From Acidobacteriota bacterium (lineage in GTDB: Bacteria > Acidobacteriota > UBA890 > WLXD01): a DNA stretch of 64,000 bases. Shown here piece by piece: positions 52,564 to 62,214 of the stretch. Within the stretch, counting starts at the first letter, position 1. Each line of letters begins with the position of its first letter. Under the pieces are notes generated by a model. The model worked only from the letters and a program-made list of their open reading frames with translations, was not told the DNA's origin and did not search any database. The position numbers and the translations under genes are program-made. The stretch is from assembly GCA_012103255.1 (NCBI GenBank), contig WLXD01000004.1:186001-250000 (forward strand), read 5' to 3'.

Positions 52564-53840
52564 AACGGCACCGGAGTTCCCCGGCCGTCGTCGGCCAGAA
52601 GGTAAATGGTGGGGACACCGTCCGGGCTTGCCACGTAGGCGATCTGGTTCCCTGACGGCGACCAGGCTGGACTCACCTCGTCGAAACCGGTGTTGGTGAG
52701 GGCCTGCGGCTCTCCGCCGGCAGACTCCATACGCCAGAGGTCCATGTTGCCGCCGCGATCGCTGGCGTACAGCAGCCATTGCCCGTCCGGCGACCAGGTG
52801 GGGTAGTCGGAGAGATTTCCGTCACGGCTTACCGGCGTCAGCGAGACGGCGGCCGCATCAGGCACAGCGGTGACCGTTCCGATCCCCGAGTAGTACGCCA
52901 TGCCCGCACCGATCACCAAGCCGGCCACGAGCGTCATCGCCGGCACTTGCCAACTCACACCGCCACTCCGTCCAGCAGGGCGGTGCCGCCTTTCCTGGAG
53001 CTCGTTGCGCAGACTCTCCAGTGCGTTGCGCAGATCGAGCGCACTCTGGTAGCGCCGCGCAGGGTCCTTCGCCAGGCAAGCGCTCAGGATCCTGTCGAGT
53101 TGACGCGGCGTATCACGGCGCACGTGACACACCGGCTTGGGCATGTCGCGCAGGATGGCCGACATGATCGAGGCAGGGCTCGAACCGGTGAACGGTCGGT
53201 ACCCCTGCAGCATCTCGTACAGGATGACGCCCAGCGCGAAGACGTCAGAGCGGGCGTCCGCCGGCGCGCCTTCGGCCTGCTCGGGCGACATGTAGGCAAC
53301 CGTCCCCACGAGCTTGCCGGCGCCGCTATCGAGCAAGGTCAGCATCTCGCTCGAGTCGGCGTCCACCTCGCGCAGCTTGGCCAGACCGAAGTCGAGCACC
53401 TTCAGGCGACCGGAGTCGGTGACCATGATGTTGGTCGGCTTCAGATCACGGTGCGTGATCGCCGCAGCATGCGCGGCGGCCACGGCCTCCGCCATGGCGA
53501 TCCCCAGCTCGAACACCTGGTCCAGCGGCATCCCGCCCGCAGGAATACAGCGATCGAGAGTGCGCCCCTGCACCACTTCCATCGTGAGGAAGTGCGAGTC
53601 GTCTTCGTGCTCGATCGAATGGAGCGTGACGATATTTGGGTGGTTAAGCCCGGCCACCACGCGGGCTTCCTGCTCGAACCGCAGGACCTTCTGCTCATCT
53701 TCGGCCAGGCCAGGCAGCAGCACCTTGAGGGCAACTTGCCGGCCGAGGCGAGTGTCCTGTGCCAGGTACACCTCTCCCATCCCGCCAGCGCCGAGCGGCT
53801 CCTGGATCTCGTAGGGGCCTAGCCGAGTTCCGTTTTCCAT
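52485..53840 (-). CDS. Ser/Thr kinase with membrane helix and partial propeller, frameshifted
   Basis: Kinase domain first: YEIQEPLGAGGMGEVYLAQD, VALKVLLPGL, NIVTLHSIEHED, ITHRDLKPTNIMV, VLDFGLAKLRE and AYMSPEQAEG, all catalytic residues intact. Then a membrane helix (VPAMTLVAGLVIGAGMAYYS) and the first propeller blades (YPTWSPDGQWLLYASD, SPAWSPSGNQIAYVAS). The sequence diverges after ADDGRG: TPVPLWG in this frame versus the better AVMGPAANPAWSPDG in the next. A real or technical 1-base loss splits one receptor kinase of about 870 residues. Confidence 0.85.
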   Translation of the reverse strand: MENGTRLGPYEIQEPLGAGGMGEVYLAQDTRLGRQVALKVLLPGLAEDEQKVLRFEQEARVVAGLNHPNIVTLHSIEHEDDSHFLTMEVVQGRTLDRCIPAGGMPLDQVFELGIAMAEAVAAAHAAAITHRDLKPTNIMVTDSGRLKVLDFGLAKLREVDADSSEMLTLLDSGAGKLVGTVAYMSPEQAEGAPADARSDVFALGVILYEMLQGYRPFTGSSPASIMSAILRDMPKPVCHVRRDTPRQLDRILSACLAKDPARRYQSALDLRNALESLRNELQERRHRPAGRSGGVSWQVPAMTLVAGLVIGAGMAYYSGIGTVTAVPDAAAVSLTPVSRDGNLSDYPTWSPDGQWLLYASDRGGNMDLWRMESAGGEPQALTNTGFDEVSPAWSPSGNQIAYVASPDGVPTIYLLADDGRGTPVPLWGRRPTPPGLLTDAASHSTGAERCT

Positions 53841-54074
53841 CGGCGAGAGGGTATTCGGCGCTAGCGACTATTACCAACAGACTCAATGGGTGACCCAGGG
53901 CGTCCCCGCAGGTCACCAGCGCGACTGCAGGAGAAGCCTCACGCCAACGCGACTACTTCCTACGCTAGGGCGGTTTCAAGAGCGCCAAAGACGAGATGCT
54001 GGGTTCGCGCGGAGCGATGCTCTGCTAGCGTAGCTGTCAGTCTGGACCGCATCGTCGTAGAGAGGCACCGGAAC

Positions 54075-54626
54075 ATGAGCACGGAAACTAACCTCAGAAG
54101 CGCCGAGTTCGACCCCACCGTTTGCACGTACTGGTTACTCAGCGGAGCGCTGGTTCTGACCCTGACCATCGTCGGGATCCCGTTACTGCTTCTGTGGTTC
54201 CCGATCGGTCTCGTCGTGACCAAGCGCTACCTGGCCCGGATGGAATGCGTGCTCACCGAGAAGGCTCTCAAGGTGAAGAAGGGGATCCTCGTTCGAACCG
54301 AGAAGACCATCCCGCTCGAGAAGATCACGGACATGGGCATGGTGCAGGGACCGGTGATGCGGTACTTCGGTCTGCATACACTGAGCGTTGAGACGGCCGG
54401 CCAGTCGGGAGATGGAGCGCTGGTTTCACTGACGGGCATCAAGAACGCGAAGTCGTTCAGGGAAGCGGTCCTGAGTCAGCGCGACGTTCTCGCCACTCGG
54501 CCTTCGGCGGTGACGGCGGCGAACGCGCCGGCCGAGGCCGTGGGCGACGTCTCGTTGCTCTCGGAGATCAGGGACTCGCTCCTGCGCATCGAAGCGAAAC
54601 TCGACCAGGGCAGCGACCAACCCTAG
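54075..54626 (+). CDS. bacterial PH-domain (YdbS/YdbT-like) membrane protein
   Basis: 183 residues. Two membrane helices (YWLLSGALVLTLTIVGIPLL) precede a bPH_2 domain: RMECVLTEKALKVKKGILVR, TEKTIPLEKITDMGMVQGP and LHTLSVETAGQSG. A helical tail (ISEIRDSLLRIEAKLDQ-like) follows. The role is unknown, but such proteins sit in the membrane of many bacteria. ATG at 54075 is preferred because the family starts just before the first helix. Convergent with the second kinase-propeller gene. Confidence 0.82.
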   Translation: MSTETNLRSAEFDPTVCTYWLLSGALVLTLTIVGIPLLLLWFPIGLVVTKRYLARMECVLTEKALKVKKGILVRTEKTIPLEKITDMGMVQGPVMRYFGLHTLSVETAGQSGDGALVSLTGIKNAKSFREAVLSQRDVLATRPSAVTAANAPAEAVGDVSLLSEIRDSLLRIEAKLDQGSDQP

Positions 54627-54659
54627 CGAGGCACCGGCCGCGCGCGCAGGGTCCAAACG

Positions 54660-57374
54660 CTACTGCTGCGCGGACACCACGCGGTGCACTTCGTCCAGGA
54701 AGCCCTGGAAGACGTGCAGGATCTCGACCCGCGGATCGGCAAGAACGCGGCGCATGAGTAGCCGGCCGTCACTGGCGACGCCGTAGTTCGCGCTCTTGAA
54801 GTTGTCGCGGCCGAAGACGTCGTCAAAAAGAACCCTTCCGGGCCGAACTTCCAGCTGCGGCGCCGTGACAACCTCGGCGGCCATGAACTTCAGGTCCTCC
54901 GACCGATAGAGAATCTCGTCGCCCGTGTACGACCAGCGGGCTTCGGTCGCGCCTCCGTTGGAAACCTGGCGCGTCGTCTGGAGGCCGGGATAGGACGCCA
55001 CGTAGACCTCGTGCACGCCTGATTCGTCCGACAGGTAGACGAGCCACCGCCCGTCGGGCGAAATCTCCGGGCTGCGTTCGTCGGCGTCGGTCACCACGAG
55101 GGGCGTCACCGTATCGTCGTCGAACGAATAAGAGAACACGTCCCTCTTGGTCACGGAATCGACGCGATAAAAGAACAGCGTGGAGCCATCCGGCGACCAG
55201 GAGGCGACGATGTCCGCCGTGTCCGACTCAAGGAGCCGCCGATCACCGCCATCCACATCGCTGACATACAGCTGGAACCTTGCGTCGCGGTTCGAGCTGT
55301 ACGCCACCTGCGCCCCGTCGGGTGACCACGCCGGGTAGACGCTACTCGTGCCCCCCGCGGTTAACCGGTATCGGTCGCCACTTGCCAACGAATTGACCCA
55401 AATGTCAGTTCGATAGGCCTCCGGGATGGACCACACCGCGCGGCTTCCATCCGGCGACAGTCGGGCGCGAGTCGCTCCGAGGCCTCCGTTCGTCACCTCT
55501 CCGCCCGGAGTTTCGTTGCCGTCCCGGTCAACCCAGACCGGGGCGCTGGCGCCCGCGCCCAGAGGCGTCGCGAAGACCAGCGTGCCATCGCCGGAGATCG
55601 ACACGAACACCGACCCCGGGTTCTGCACATGCACGGGCGACACCAACGCCACCGGGACGCCGGTCACGCTGAGGGACGCCAGATCAAACGGCACCCCTAC
55701 CAGACCGGCCGACTGCGCGAAGATCAGATATCCATCAGCGCCCGATTGCGCGTACCGTGGCGACTGGCCGCGCATACCCAGGTCCGTGATCTCGCCGGTC
55801 GACAGTTCCAACACGGCAATGCGCGAACTTTCCATCGCGCCGGAGTCCAAGGTGAACAGCAAGTGTTCGCCACCGGGCAGGTGGTACGGATACCCGTGTA
55901 CGAGGAACTCGCTGTCCGCTTCGACCGTGGTCAGCTGAACTTCGTCACCGCCAGCAGCGGGCACGCCGCGAAGCCCGCCCGTCGAGTTGCCAGCAAAGAC
56001 CAGGATGTCGTCGGCGCTCCAACTCACGCCGAAGGGCTGACCTGCCATCGGTTGGATCACCTGCGGCGCGCCGCCCGAGAGCGCGACGCGCATCAGGGCG
56101 TTCTCGACGAGGCTGTGGAACCCCAACCATCGCCCGTCCGGTGAGAACACCACGCTGCCGGCACCCTCCGTCCCTGCAATAGCGGTGGTTTCACCGGAGG
56201 CCAGATCTCGCCGGTACAAAGGAGAGTCCACCCCACCCTGCGCGTACACCAGGGTTCGCCCGTCCGGCGACAAGGCGAACGGAAGGCCCGTGGCCCCTTG
56301 CCGCAGAACCAGCGGATACTCGAGGGGGAGGGCCAGCCTCACCGGCTGTGTCGCCTCGGGTTCTCCCCCGCCCTGCGAGAGTCGCCCGGACGCAAAACCG
56401 GCGACGGCCAGAACTATCGCCGCGGCCCCCAGGACCAACCACGAGGCCGCGGAGCGTTCGGGGTTTGGCTGGTTGACTGCCGGTTGCTCAACGACTTTCT
56501 CGGTTGGCACCAGATCTGCCGCGCGTAGATCCACGACGATGTCGGAGGTCCCCTGATAGCGCTCCTGCGGATCCTTGCGTAGACACTTGTCGACGATCCG
56601 GCGCAGGTCGTCCGGAAGGTCCGTCCGGAGAGTGGCCAGCAACTCAGGCTCCTCGTGCACGACTTGCTGCAGGGTCTCCACAACGCTGCGACCGCCGAAC
56701 CCGCGACGGCCTGCGAGCATCTCGTAGAGCAAATATCCGAAGGCGAACACATCTGTACGCGAGTCGATGTCACCACCCTCGACCTGCTCCGGGGCCATGT
56801 AGCCAACCGTGCCCATGAGCTGGCCCTGCATGGTGCCAATCACTGTGGGCGAGTCCGCCGCCGGACCTGACGCCGGAACGACCTCCGTGAGCTTCGCGAG
56901 CCCGAAGTCGAGCACCTTCGCGTGCCCGCCCGGCTCGGTGACGAAAACGTTCTCAGGCTTCAGGTCCCGGTGCACGATACCGCCGTCGTGAGCTGCTACA
57001 AGTGCTTCCGCCACCTCAACAGCCAGCTGGCGGACACGCTTCAGCGGCAGAACGCCCTTATCGAGAAGGTCACGGAGGTTCTCGCCGTCGAGAAGCTCTT
57101 GCACCATGTAATGAATTGGTGCCCCGTCTTCTCCCGGCTCTGCACCGACATCGTGCAGCGCGGCGATATGTGGATGGCTGAGCGCGGCCGCGGCCCGCGC
57201 CTCCAACTCGAAGCGGGCAAGACGATCGGCGTCGCTTGCGAACCCCGGCGGGAGCACCTTCACGGCGACGCGGCGACCGAGCCGCGTGTCCTCCGCAACA
57301 TAGATCTCGCCCATGCCGCCCGCGCCGAGCTGCTCGAGAATTTCGTAGGGGCCGAGTCGAGTTCCGATCTTCAT
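54660..57374 (-). CDS. Ser/Thr receptor kinase with PD40/TolB-like propeller
   Basis: 904 residues, intact. Kinase: YEILEQLGAGGMGEIYVAED, VAVKVLPPGF, IVHRDLKPENVFV, VLDFGLAKLTE, GYMAPEQVEGG and RTDVFAFGYLLYEMLAGRRG. A membrane helix (SWLVLGAAAIVLAVAGFAS) follows, then a propeller of WD40-like blades (PFALSPDGRTLVYAQG, GSVVFSPDGRWLGFHS, YPAWSPDGAQVAYSSN, SPEISPDGRWLVYLSD). It is a close paralogue of the broken receptor next to it in the same direction and gives the intact plan for it. ATG at 57374 is chosen because MKIGTRLGPYEIL starts the family; the frame is open further upstream. Confidence 0.93.
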   Translation of the reverse strand: MKIGTRLGPYEILEQLGAGGMGEIYVAEDTRLGRRVAVKVLPPGFASDADRLARFELEARAAAALSHPHIAALHDVGAEPGEDGAPIHYMVQELLDGENLRDLLDKGVLPLKRVRQLAVEVAEALVAAHDGGIVHRDLKPENVFVTEPGGHAKVLDFGLAKLTEVVPASGPAADSPTVIGTMQGQLMGTVGYMAPEQVEGGDIDSRTDVFAFGYLLYEMLAGRRGFGGRSVVETLQQVVHEEPELLATLRTDLPDDLRRIVDKCLRKDPQERYQGTSDIVVDLRAADLVPTEKVVEQPAVNQPNPERSAASWLVLGAAAIVLAVAGFASGRLSQGGGEPEATQPVRLALPLEYPLVLRQGATGLPFALSPDGRTLVYAQGGVDSPLYRRDLASGETTAIAGTEGAGSVVFSPDGRWLGFHSLVENALMRVALSGGAPQVIQPMAGQPFGVSWSADDILVFAGNSTGGLRGVPAAGGDEVQLTTVEADSEFLVHGYPYHLPGGEHLLFTLDSGAMESSRIAVLELSTGEITDLGMRGQSPRYAQSGADGYLIFAQSAGLVGVPFDLASLSVTGVPVALVSPVHVQNPGSVFVSISGDGTLVFATPLGAGASAPVWVDRDGNETPGGEVTNGGLGATRARLSPDGSRAVWSIPEAYRTDIWVNSLASGDRYRLTAGGTSSVYPAWSPDGAQVAYSSNRDARFQLYVSDVDGGDRRLLESDTADIVASWSPDGSTLFFYRVDSVTKRDVFSYSFDDDTVTPLVVTDADERSPEISPDGRWLVYLSDESGVHEVYVASYPGLQTTRQVSNGGATEARWSYTGDEILYRSEDLKFMAAEVVTAPQLEVRPGRVLFDDVFGRDNFKSANYGVASDGRLLMRRVLADPRVEILHVFQGFLDEVHRVVSAQQ

Positions 57375-57418
57375 CGGCGGCATCGTACGCGGGCCCGACG
57401 CCGATTGCTGCGCGCCGC

Positions 57419-58663
57419 TCACGACAGAGCGGCCAGCAGGCGATCGATCTCGTCCGTCGTGTTGTAGATGTGCGTCGAGACGCGGATGGCGTTGTGGCCG
57501 TCGCGTTGATGCTCGTCGAGGTGGATCTGGCCGACCTCCTCCATCCACGGCACTGCCGCCATCGCATCGCGACCCTCCTGTTCGAAGATCGTCGAGCCCG
57601 GACAGGACAGATCGCGCGGACCGCTCAGCAACGTGACGCCTCGGAGGTCGCCGAGACCTGCCTTCAGATAGTCAGAGAGGAACCGGCAGCGGTGCTCGAT
57701 CCGGTGGAGCCCCAGGTCATTGACGAGTCCCAGCGCAGTCGCGGTGGCGGCGCGGACCGGAAAGTCAGCTGTCCCGCCGGGCGCGATCCCTGGATTCCCA
57801 GCCGTCGCCGCCGGCTGAAATACAGAGAGAATCCGATCGCGCGCTTCACGGGCCACGTAGAGGAACCCGGTTCCCGACGGCGCGAGGATCCACTTGTGCA
57901 GGCTCGCCGAGTACGCGTCGCAGCCGAGTTCACGCAGGTCGATCGGCATCTGCCCGACTGCCTGAGCTCCATCCACGAGAGTGCCGAGGCCGTGCCGTTT
58001 GGCCATGGCGCATAACGCGCGTACGGGATACATGTGCCCGCCGCGTGTCACGTGACAGAAGGAAATCGCTCGCGTCCGTTCGGTGATCTCGGCTTCGAAG
58101 CGGGCCACCACGTCGCCCGCGGTCTCGAGCGGACTGGGGATGAAGACCTCGCGCACGACTACGCCATCGGCTGCCTGGCGGTAGATCCACGGCGCGCGTC
58201 CGGCAGGGTGCTCCTGCGTGGAAATCAGTACCTCGTCCCCCGGCCGGAGGGCGAGACCCGTAGCTTGCACGTGCAGCGCCTCGGTCGCGTTGCGCGTCAG
58301 TGCGATCTCGTCGGGTTCCACCCCGAACATCGCCGCCAATCCGGGTATTGTCCGGGTCGCGATGATCTCCTGCAGGTCATGCTTGCCATGCAACGGCTCG
58401 CGAGAGATCGCCTCGTACCCGGCTGCCACGGCCTCGACCACGAGGCGGGGCGGCATGCCCAGACTGGCGTTGTTCATGTAGGCCATTCCGGGCTTCAACA
58501 TGAAGAGCGCGCGCACCGGAGCCCACGCCGCATCGGTTTCATCGACAGGCGCCTCGATCTGAGTGCTCGATATCCCCGGGGCGCGGCCAATCGCCAGCTC
58601 GGGCAGCAACGCCCCCAGCGCACCGGCCCCCAGCAGCGAGCGTCGGCTGAATTCCTGAGTCAT
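57419..58663 (-). CDS. Tat-exported class V aminotransferase-like PLP enzyme
   Basis: 414 residues. The N-terminus has a twin-arginine signal (SRRSLLGAGALGALLPEL). The fold type I core is intact: ALTRNATEALHVQATGL, STQEHPAGRAPW, SFCHVTRGGHMYPV, TLVDGAQAVGQMP (cofactor Asp), DAYSASLHKWILAPSGTGFL (PLP-binding Lys in HKW) and IRVSTHIYNTTDE at the end. Resembles isopenicillin-N epimerase/cysteine desulfurase-like proteins. Export by Tat fits a protein that must fold with its cofactor before secretion. The substrate is unknown. Same direction as the receptor kinase but 44 bases upstream. Confidence 0.85.
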   Translation of the reverse strand: MTQEFSRRSLLGAGALGALLPELAIGRAPGISSTQIEAPVDETDAAWAPVRALFMLKPGMAYMNNASLGMPPRLVVEAVAAGYEAISREPLHGKHDLQEIIATRTIPGLAAMFGVEPDEIALTRNATEALHVQATGLALRPGDEVLISTQEHPAGRAPWIYRQAADGVVVREVFIPSPLETAGDVVARFEAEITERTRAISFCHVTRGGHMYPVRALCAMAKRHGLGTLVDGAQAVGQMPIDLRELGCDAYSASLHKWILAPSGTGFLYVAREARDRILSVFQPAATAGNPGIAPGGTADFPVRAATATALGLVNDLGLHRIEHRCRFLSDYLKAGLGDLRGVTLLSGPRDLSCPGSTIFEQEGRDAMAAVPWMEEVGQIHLDEHQRDGHNAIRVSTHIYNTTDEIDRLLAALS

Positions 58664-58805
58664 CGCTCTCGCCCGAACGCGTCTTGGTAGTTCATGGCCG
58701 GAAGGCTATTCCTGACGACCCGTCGGGTCCAATTCCGCTTCGCGGACGGTCCGGTTTACACTCGCGCCGCTTGATCCGTTCGACCTGAGTTCTCGGGAGA
58801 GTCCG

Positions 58806-61460
58806 ATGCAACGTGCCCTCGCCGTCTTGTTCGCCGCCACCCTGCTCGCGACGCCGGCTGGCGCACAGGAAGCCTCCACTTTCGACGGTCTCCAGTTCCG
58901 GGGCATCGGCCCCAGTCTGGTCACAGGGCGCGTGGCCGATCTCGAGATCGACCCGAACGATGCCAGCACCTGGTATCTCGCGGTGGGATCCGGCGGGCTC
59001 TGGAAAACGACGAATCGTGGCAACACGTGGACCCCAATCTTCGACGACTATCCGTCCTACTCGATGGGATCCGTGGTGGTGGACCCGAACGATTCAAATG
59101 TGGTCTGGCTCGGAACGGGCGAGAACACGAGCAACCGGAGTACAGGCTACGGCCACGGCGTGTACAAGTCGGTCGACGCGGGCGCGACGTGGCAGCACAT
59201 CGGTCTGGCCGACTCGCAGCACATCCAGAAGGTCATGCTCGATCCGCGCGACTCCGACACGGCCTACGTGGCTGCGCAGGGTCCGCTGTGGAACGGTGGC
59301 GGCGACCGGGGTCTGTACAAGACGACCGACGGTGGTGCCTCATGGGAGCGAGTGCTCCACGTCAGCGACGACACCGGAATCACAGATGTGGTCTTTGCCC
59401 CCCGGAATCCGGAAGTGCTCTATGCGGCCGCGTACCAGCGTCGCCGGCATGTGGGCCAGACCATCGCGGGCGGCCCCGAGGCCGGCATCTTCAAGAGCAC
59501 CGACGCCGGCGCTACCTGGGAGCGACTCACGGAAGGGCTCCCCACGGTCGACATGGGTCGGATCGCTCTCGCAACCGATCCCCGGCATGACGGTCGCGTC
59601 TACGCGCTGGTCGTGGCGCAGGATGATCACGGCGGCTTCTTCCGCTCGGAGGACGCCGGCGCCACCTGGACGCGGACGAGCGAATACTCGGGAGGAGATC
59701 CGCAGTACTACGGCGAGATGTGGGTTGATCCTCACGTCGCGGACACGATCTGGGTCGTAGCAGTTCGCGTGATGCGCAGCACGGATGGCGGCGCCACGTT
59801 CGAGCCGATGAACTTCCCGATCCACGTGGACCACCACGAGATCGTGTTCGATCCGGATGACCCTCGCCACATGTGGATTGGCAACGACGGCGGCCTCTAC
59901 GAGACCTTCGATAGCGGCGCGACCTGGCGGCACTTCACTAACCTGCCGCTGTCGCAGTTTTATCGCGTGTCGGCCGACGACTCCCGGCCGTTCTACACGG
60001 TGTGCGGTGGCACACAGGACAACGGCACTCACTGCGGCCCGTCGCGTTCGCTCCATGCTTTTGGCGTGCGCACGAGCGACTGGTACTCCGTCGGCGGCGG
60101 CGATGGCTTCCAGTCGTATTTCGACCCGGAGTATCCGGAACTGGTTTACCGCCAGTCGCAGAACGGGGTCCTCGGCAAACACGACCTGAGCACCGGTGAG
60201 GTCACTGGCATCCGGCCGCTCCGGGAAACAAGCGAAGCCGGCGACGACGACGGAGAGGACGGAATCGATCGTGGGCGCTGGCACTGGGACAGCCCGCTCG
60301 TGGTCAGCGAGCACGCCTCGGGCCGGCTCTACTACGCGGGCAACCGCCTCTACCGGAGTGACGACCGTGGCGAGACTTGGGAGGCGGTAAGCGACGATCT
60401 GACCCGGCAACTGGACCCGGACGCATCGCCCGTGATGGGTCAGCTATGGCCCGAGAACGCTGTCGGGCGGCATCTATATACGACTGCGCTGAGTGTGATC
60501 AGCACCCTGGACGAGTCACCGCTGCTCGCCGGCCTGCTCTACGTAGGCACCGATGATGGCCTGCTCCACGTGAGCGAGAACGGAGGCGAGTCCTGGGACA
60601 CGCTCGACAACGTCATCCCGGGTCTCCCCGACAACACGTACGTCACAGACGTCTACGCCTCACGCCGCAACTCCGACGTGGTCTTTGCCACGTTCAACAA
60701 CTTCCAGCGCGGTGATTTCCGCCCATTCGTCTACCGCAGCGACGACCGCGGTCAAACCTGGCAGAACATCACCGCCAATTTGCCAGAGCGCTCCGGCGCC
60801 TGGTCGATCGTGCAGGATCACGTGAACCCGGACCTTCTCTTCGTCGGTCTGGAGTTTGGCCTCTACTTCAGCGTCGATGGGGGCGGACACTGGACGCAGC
60901 TGCGCGGCGGAATCCCCACTGCGATGGCGCGCGACCTCCACATTCAGCCGCGCTGGAACGACCTCATCGTCGGAACGTTCGGCCGCGGCGCCTATGTTCT
61001 CGACGACTACTCGGCACTGCGCGAAGTATCCGCCGAGATACTGGAGCGCGACGCCTGGCTCTTCGACTCCCGCCCAGCACTGCTCTACGAGGAACTGCGC
61101 CATGAACAGGCGGTCTGGGGCAACGACACGCACCCCAACCCGCCGTACGGCGCGCAGTTGACCTACTACCTGCGCGACGTCCCCGCGGAAGGCGAACAAC
61201 TCTTCCTCGTGATCGACAACGAAGCCGGTGAGCGCATCAGGAGCCTCGAACTCCCCGCCGCCTCCGGCCTCCAGCGTGTGGCGTGGGATCTGCGCCACGA
61301 ACCGATCGAACCGGAGGAAGGTTCACAACGGCGCCGACCGCGCCCAGGCCCTCGCGCGGAGGCAGGTCGCTTCCGCGCACGCCTTGAGTCCGTTATCGAG
61401 GGGGAACGTGCCGCGCTCGCTGAGCCGCAAGTCGTTCTAGTGGTGCCACTGGAGCGCTAG
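58806..61460 (+). CDS. exported VPS10/sortilin-like propeller protein, second copy
   Basis: 884 residues. Signal peptide (MQRALAVLFAATLLATPAGA), then the propeller with Asp boxes: KTTDGGASWERV, KSTDAGATWERL, RSEDAGATWTRT, SENGGESWDTL, RSDDRGQTWQNI, VDGGGHWTQL. It is shorter than the copy at 39141 and lacks the long C-terminal helical part, ending in an Arg-rich (QRRRPRPGPRAEAGR) and beta segment. Function as for the paralogue. ATG at 58806 begins the signal peptide. Divergent from the PLP-enzyme gene; TAG stop. Confidence 0.9.
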   Translation: MQRALAVLFAATLLATPAGAQEASTFDGLQFRGIGPSLVTGRVADLEIDPNDASTWYLAVGSGGLWKTTNRGNTWTPIFDDYPSYSMGSVVVDPNDSNVVWLGTGENTSNRSTGYGHGVYKSVDAGATWQHIGLADSQHIQKVMLDPRDSDTAYVAAQGPLWNGGGDRGLYKTTDGGASWERVLHVSDDTGITDVVFAPRNPEVLYAAAYQRRRHVGQTIAGGPEAGIFKSTDAGATWERLTEGLPTVDMGRIALATDPRHDGRVYALVVAQDDHGGFFRSEDAGATWTRTSEYSGGDPQYYGEMWVDPHVADTIWVVAVRVMRSTDGGATFEPMNFPIHVDHHEIVFDPDDPRHMWIGNDGGLYETFDSGATWRHFTNLPLSQFYRVSADDSRPFYTVCGGTQDNGTHCGPSRSLHAFGVRTSDWYSVGGGDGFQSYFDPEYPELVYRQSQNGVLGKHDLSTGEVTGIRPLRETSEAGDDDGEDGIDRGRWHWDSPLVVSEHASGRLYYAGNRLYRSDDRGETWEAVSDDLTRQLDPDASPVMGQLWPENAVGRHLYTTALSVISTLDESPLLAGLLYVGTDDGLLHVSENGGESWDTLDNVIPGLPDNTYVTDVYASRRNSDVVFATFNNFQRGDFRPFVYRSDDRGQTWQNITANLPERSGAWSIVQDHVNPDLLFVGLEFGLYFSVDGGGHWTQLRGGIPTAMARDLHIQPRWNDLIVGTFGRGAYVLDDYSALREVSAEILERDAWLFDSRPALLYEELRHEQAVWGNDTHPNPPYGAQLTYYLRDVPAEGEQLFLVIDNEAGERIRSLELPAASGLQRVAWDLRHEPIEPEEGSQRRRPRPGPRAEAGRFRARLESVIEGERAALAEPQVVLVVPLER

Positions 61461-61494
61461 GCTCGACCCGCGCCGTTCCGGCCCGCGTTCCGGG

Positions 61495-62034
61495 TTATAG
61501 ATCCCGTAGGGAACTGATTTGCCGCGCGAGGCTCTTCTGCGCCTCCTGCTCCAACTCCCACATGTTCTCGTAGATTTTCTTCAGCTTGCGTTGACCGTTC
61601 GCCTCGGCCGTCGCGATGAGCCCTTCGAAAGTCTGCGCGAAGTACGCGTCGCTCTTCACACTTACGGCCGTCACATCGTCCACAGTCGGCTCAGCGACGT
61701 CGCACAACGCGCCCAGTAGCGACCGTGGAGTCTGGCTGACGCGGAATTGAACCCGCGTCTGCTTCAGACCCATCGGCATGTCCCGGACGTAGTCGGCGAG
61801 ATCCATCTCGCACTGCCGAGCCCGCGCGGTCAGGAGACCGATCAACAATTTGACGCGCGGACTGCCGGACCGTTCCTCGTACGCCGTGAAGAGCTCGGCA
61901 AGCTGGCCCTGGAAAGCACTCATTTCCTGGAATATGTCGCCCGCGATCTGCCAGTTCTTCGATACCACCGAACCCCGCTCAGGCTCCGGCGTGGGTCGGC
62001 GCGGCCACAAACCCAGTCTCCGTAGCAAGGTCAC
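61495..62034 (-). CDS. alpha-helical protein of unknown function
   Basis: 179 residues without signal or membrane segment. It is mostly helical, with amphipathic and charged stretches (FQEMSAFQGQLAELFTAYEE, LLIGLLTARARQCEMDLADY, KLKKIYENMWELEQEAQKSL) compatible with a four-helix bundle like ferritin-like or rubrerythrin-type proteins, but no metal-binding ExxH set is obvious. I do not recognise the family. The stop is TAA, rare in this window. Confidence 0.68.
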   Translation of the reverse strand: MTLLRRLGLWPRRPTPEPERGSVVSKNWQIAGDIFQEMSAFQGQLAELFTAYEERSGSPRVKLLIGLLTARARQCEMDLADYVRDMPMGLKQTRVQFRVSQTPRSLLGALCDVAEPTVDDVTAVSVKSDAYFAQTFEGLIATAEANGQRKLKKIYENMWELEQEAQKSLARQISSLRDL

Positions 62035-62214
62035 CTGTCACCTCCGAGGATCTACAAACAACGAGCGCGTCTCGTGGGGGCCGAGCCGAGTGCCCGGTTG
62101 CCCGACCCACAAGGCTATGAGTCAGAGCGCCAATCCCACAATAGGGGCGCATGATCGATCGACGGTTGCACTCGTTGCTCGCTTCATCTAATTCCTATTG
62201 CAATATAGACCGCA

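Noticed and set aside
53841-54074. Short inverted repeats between kinase and PH genes
   Set aside because: 7-8 base arms far apart, expected by chance at this GC content.
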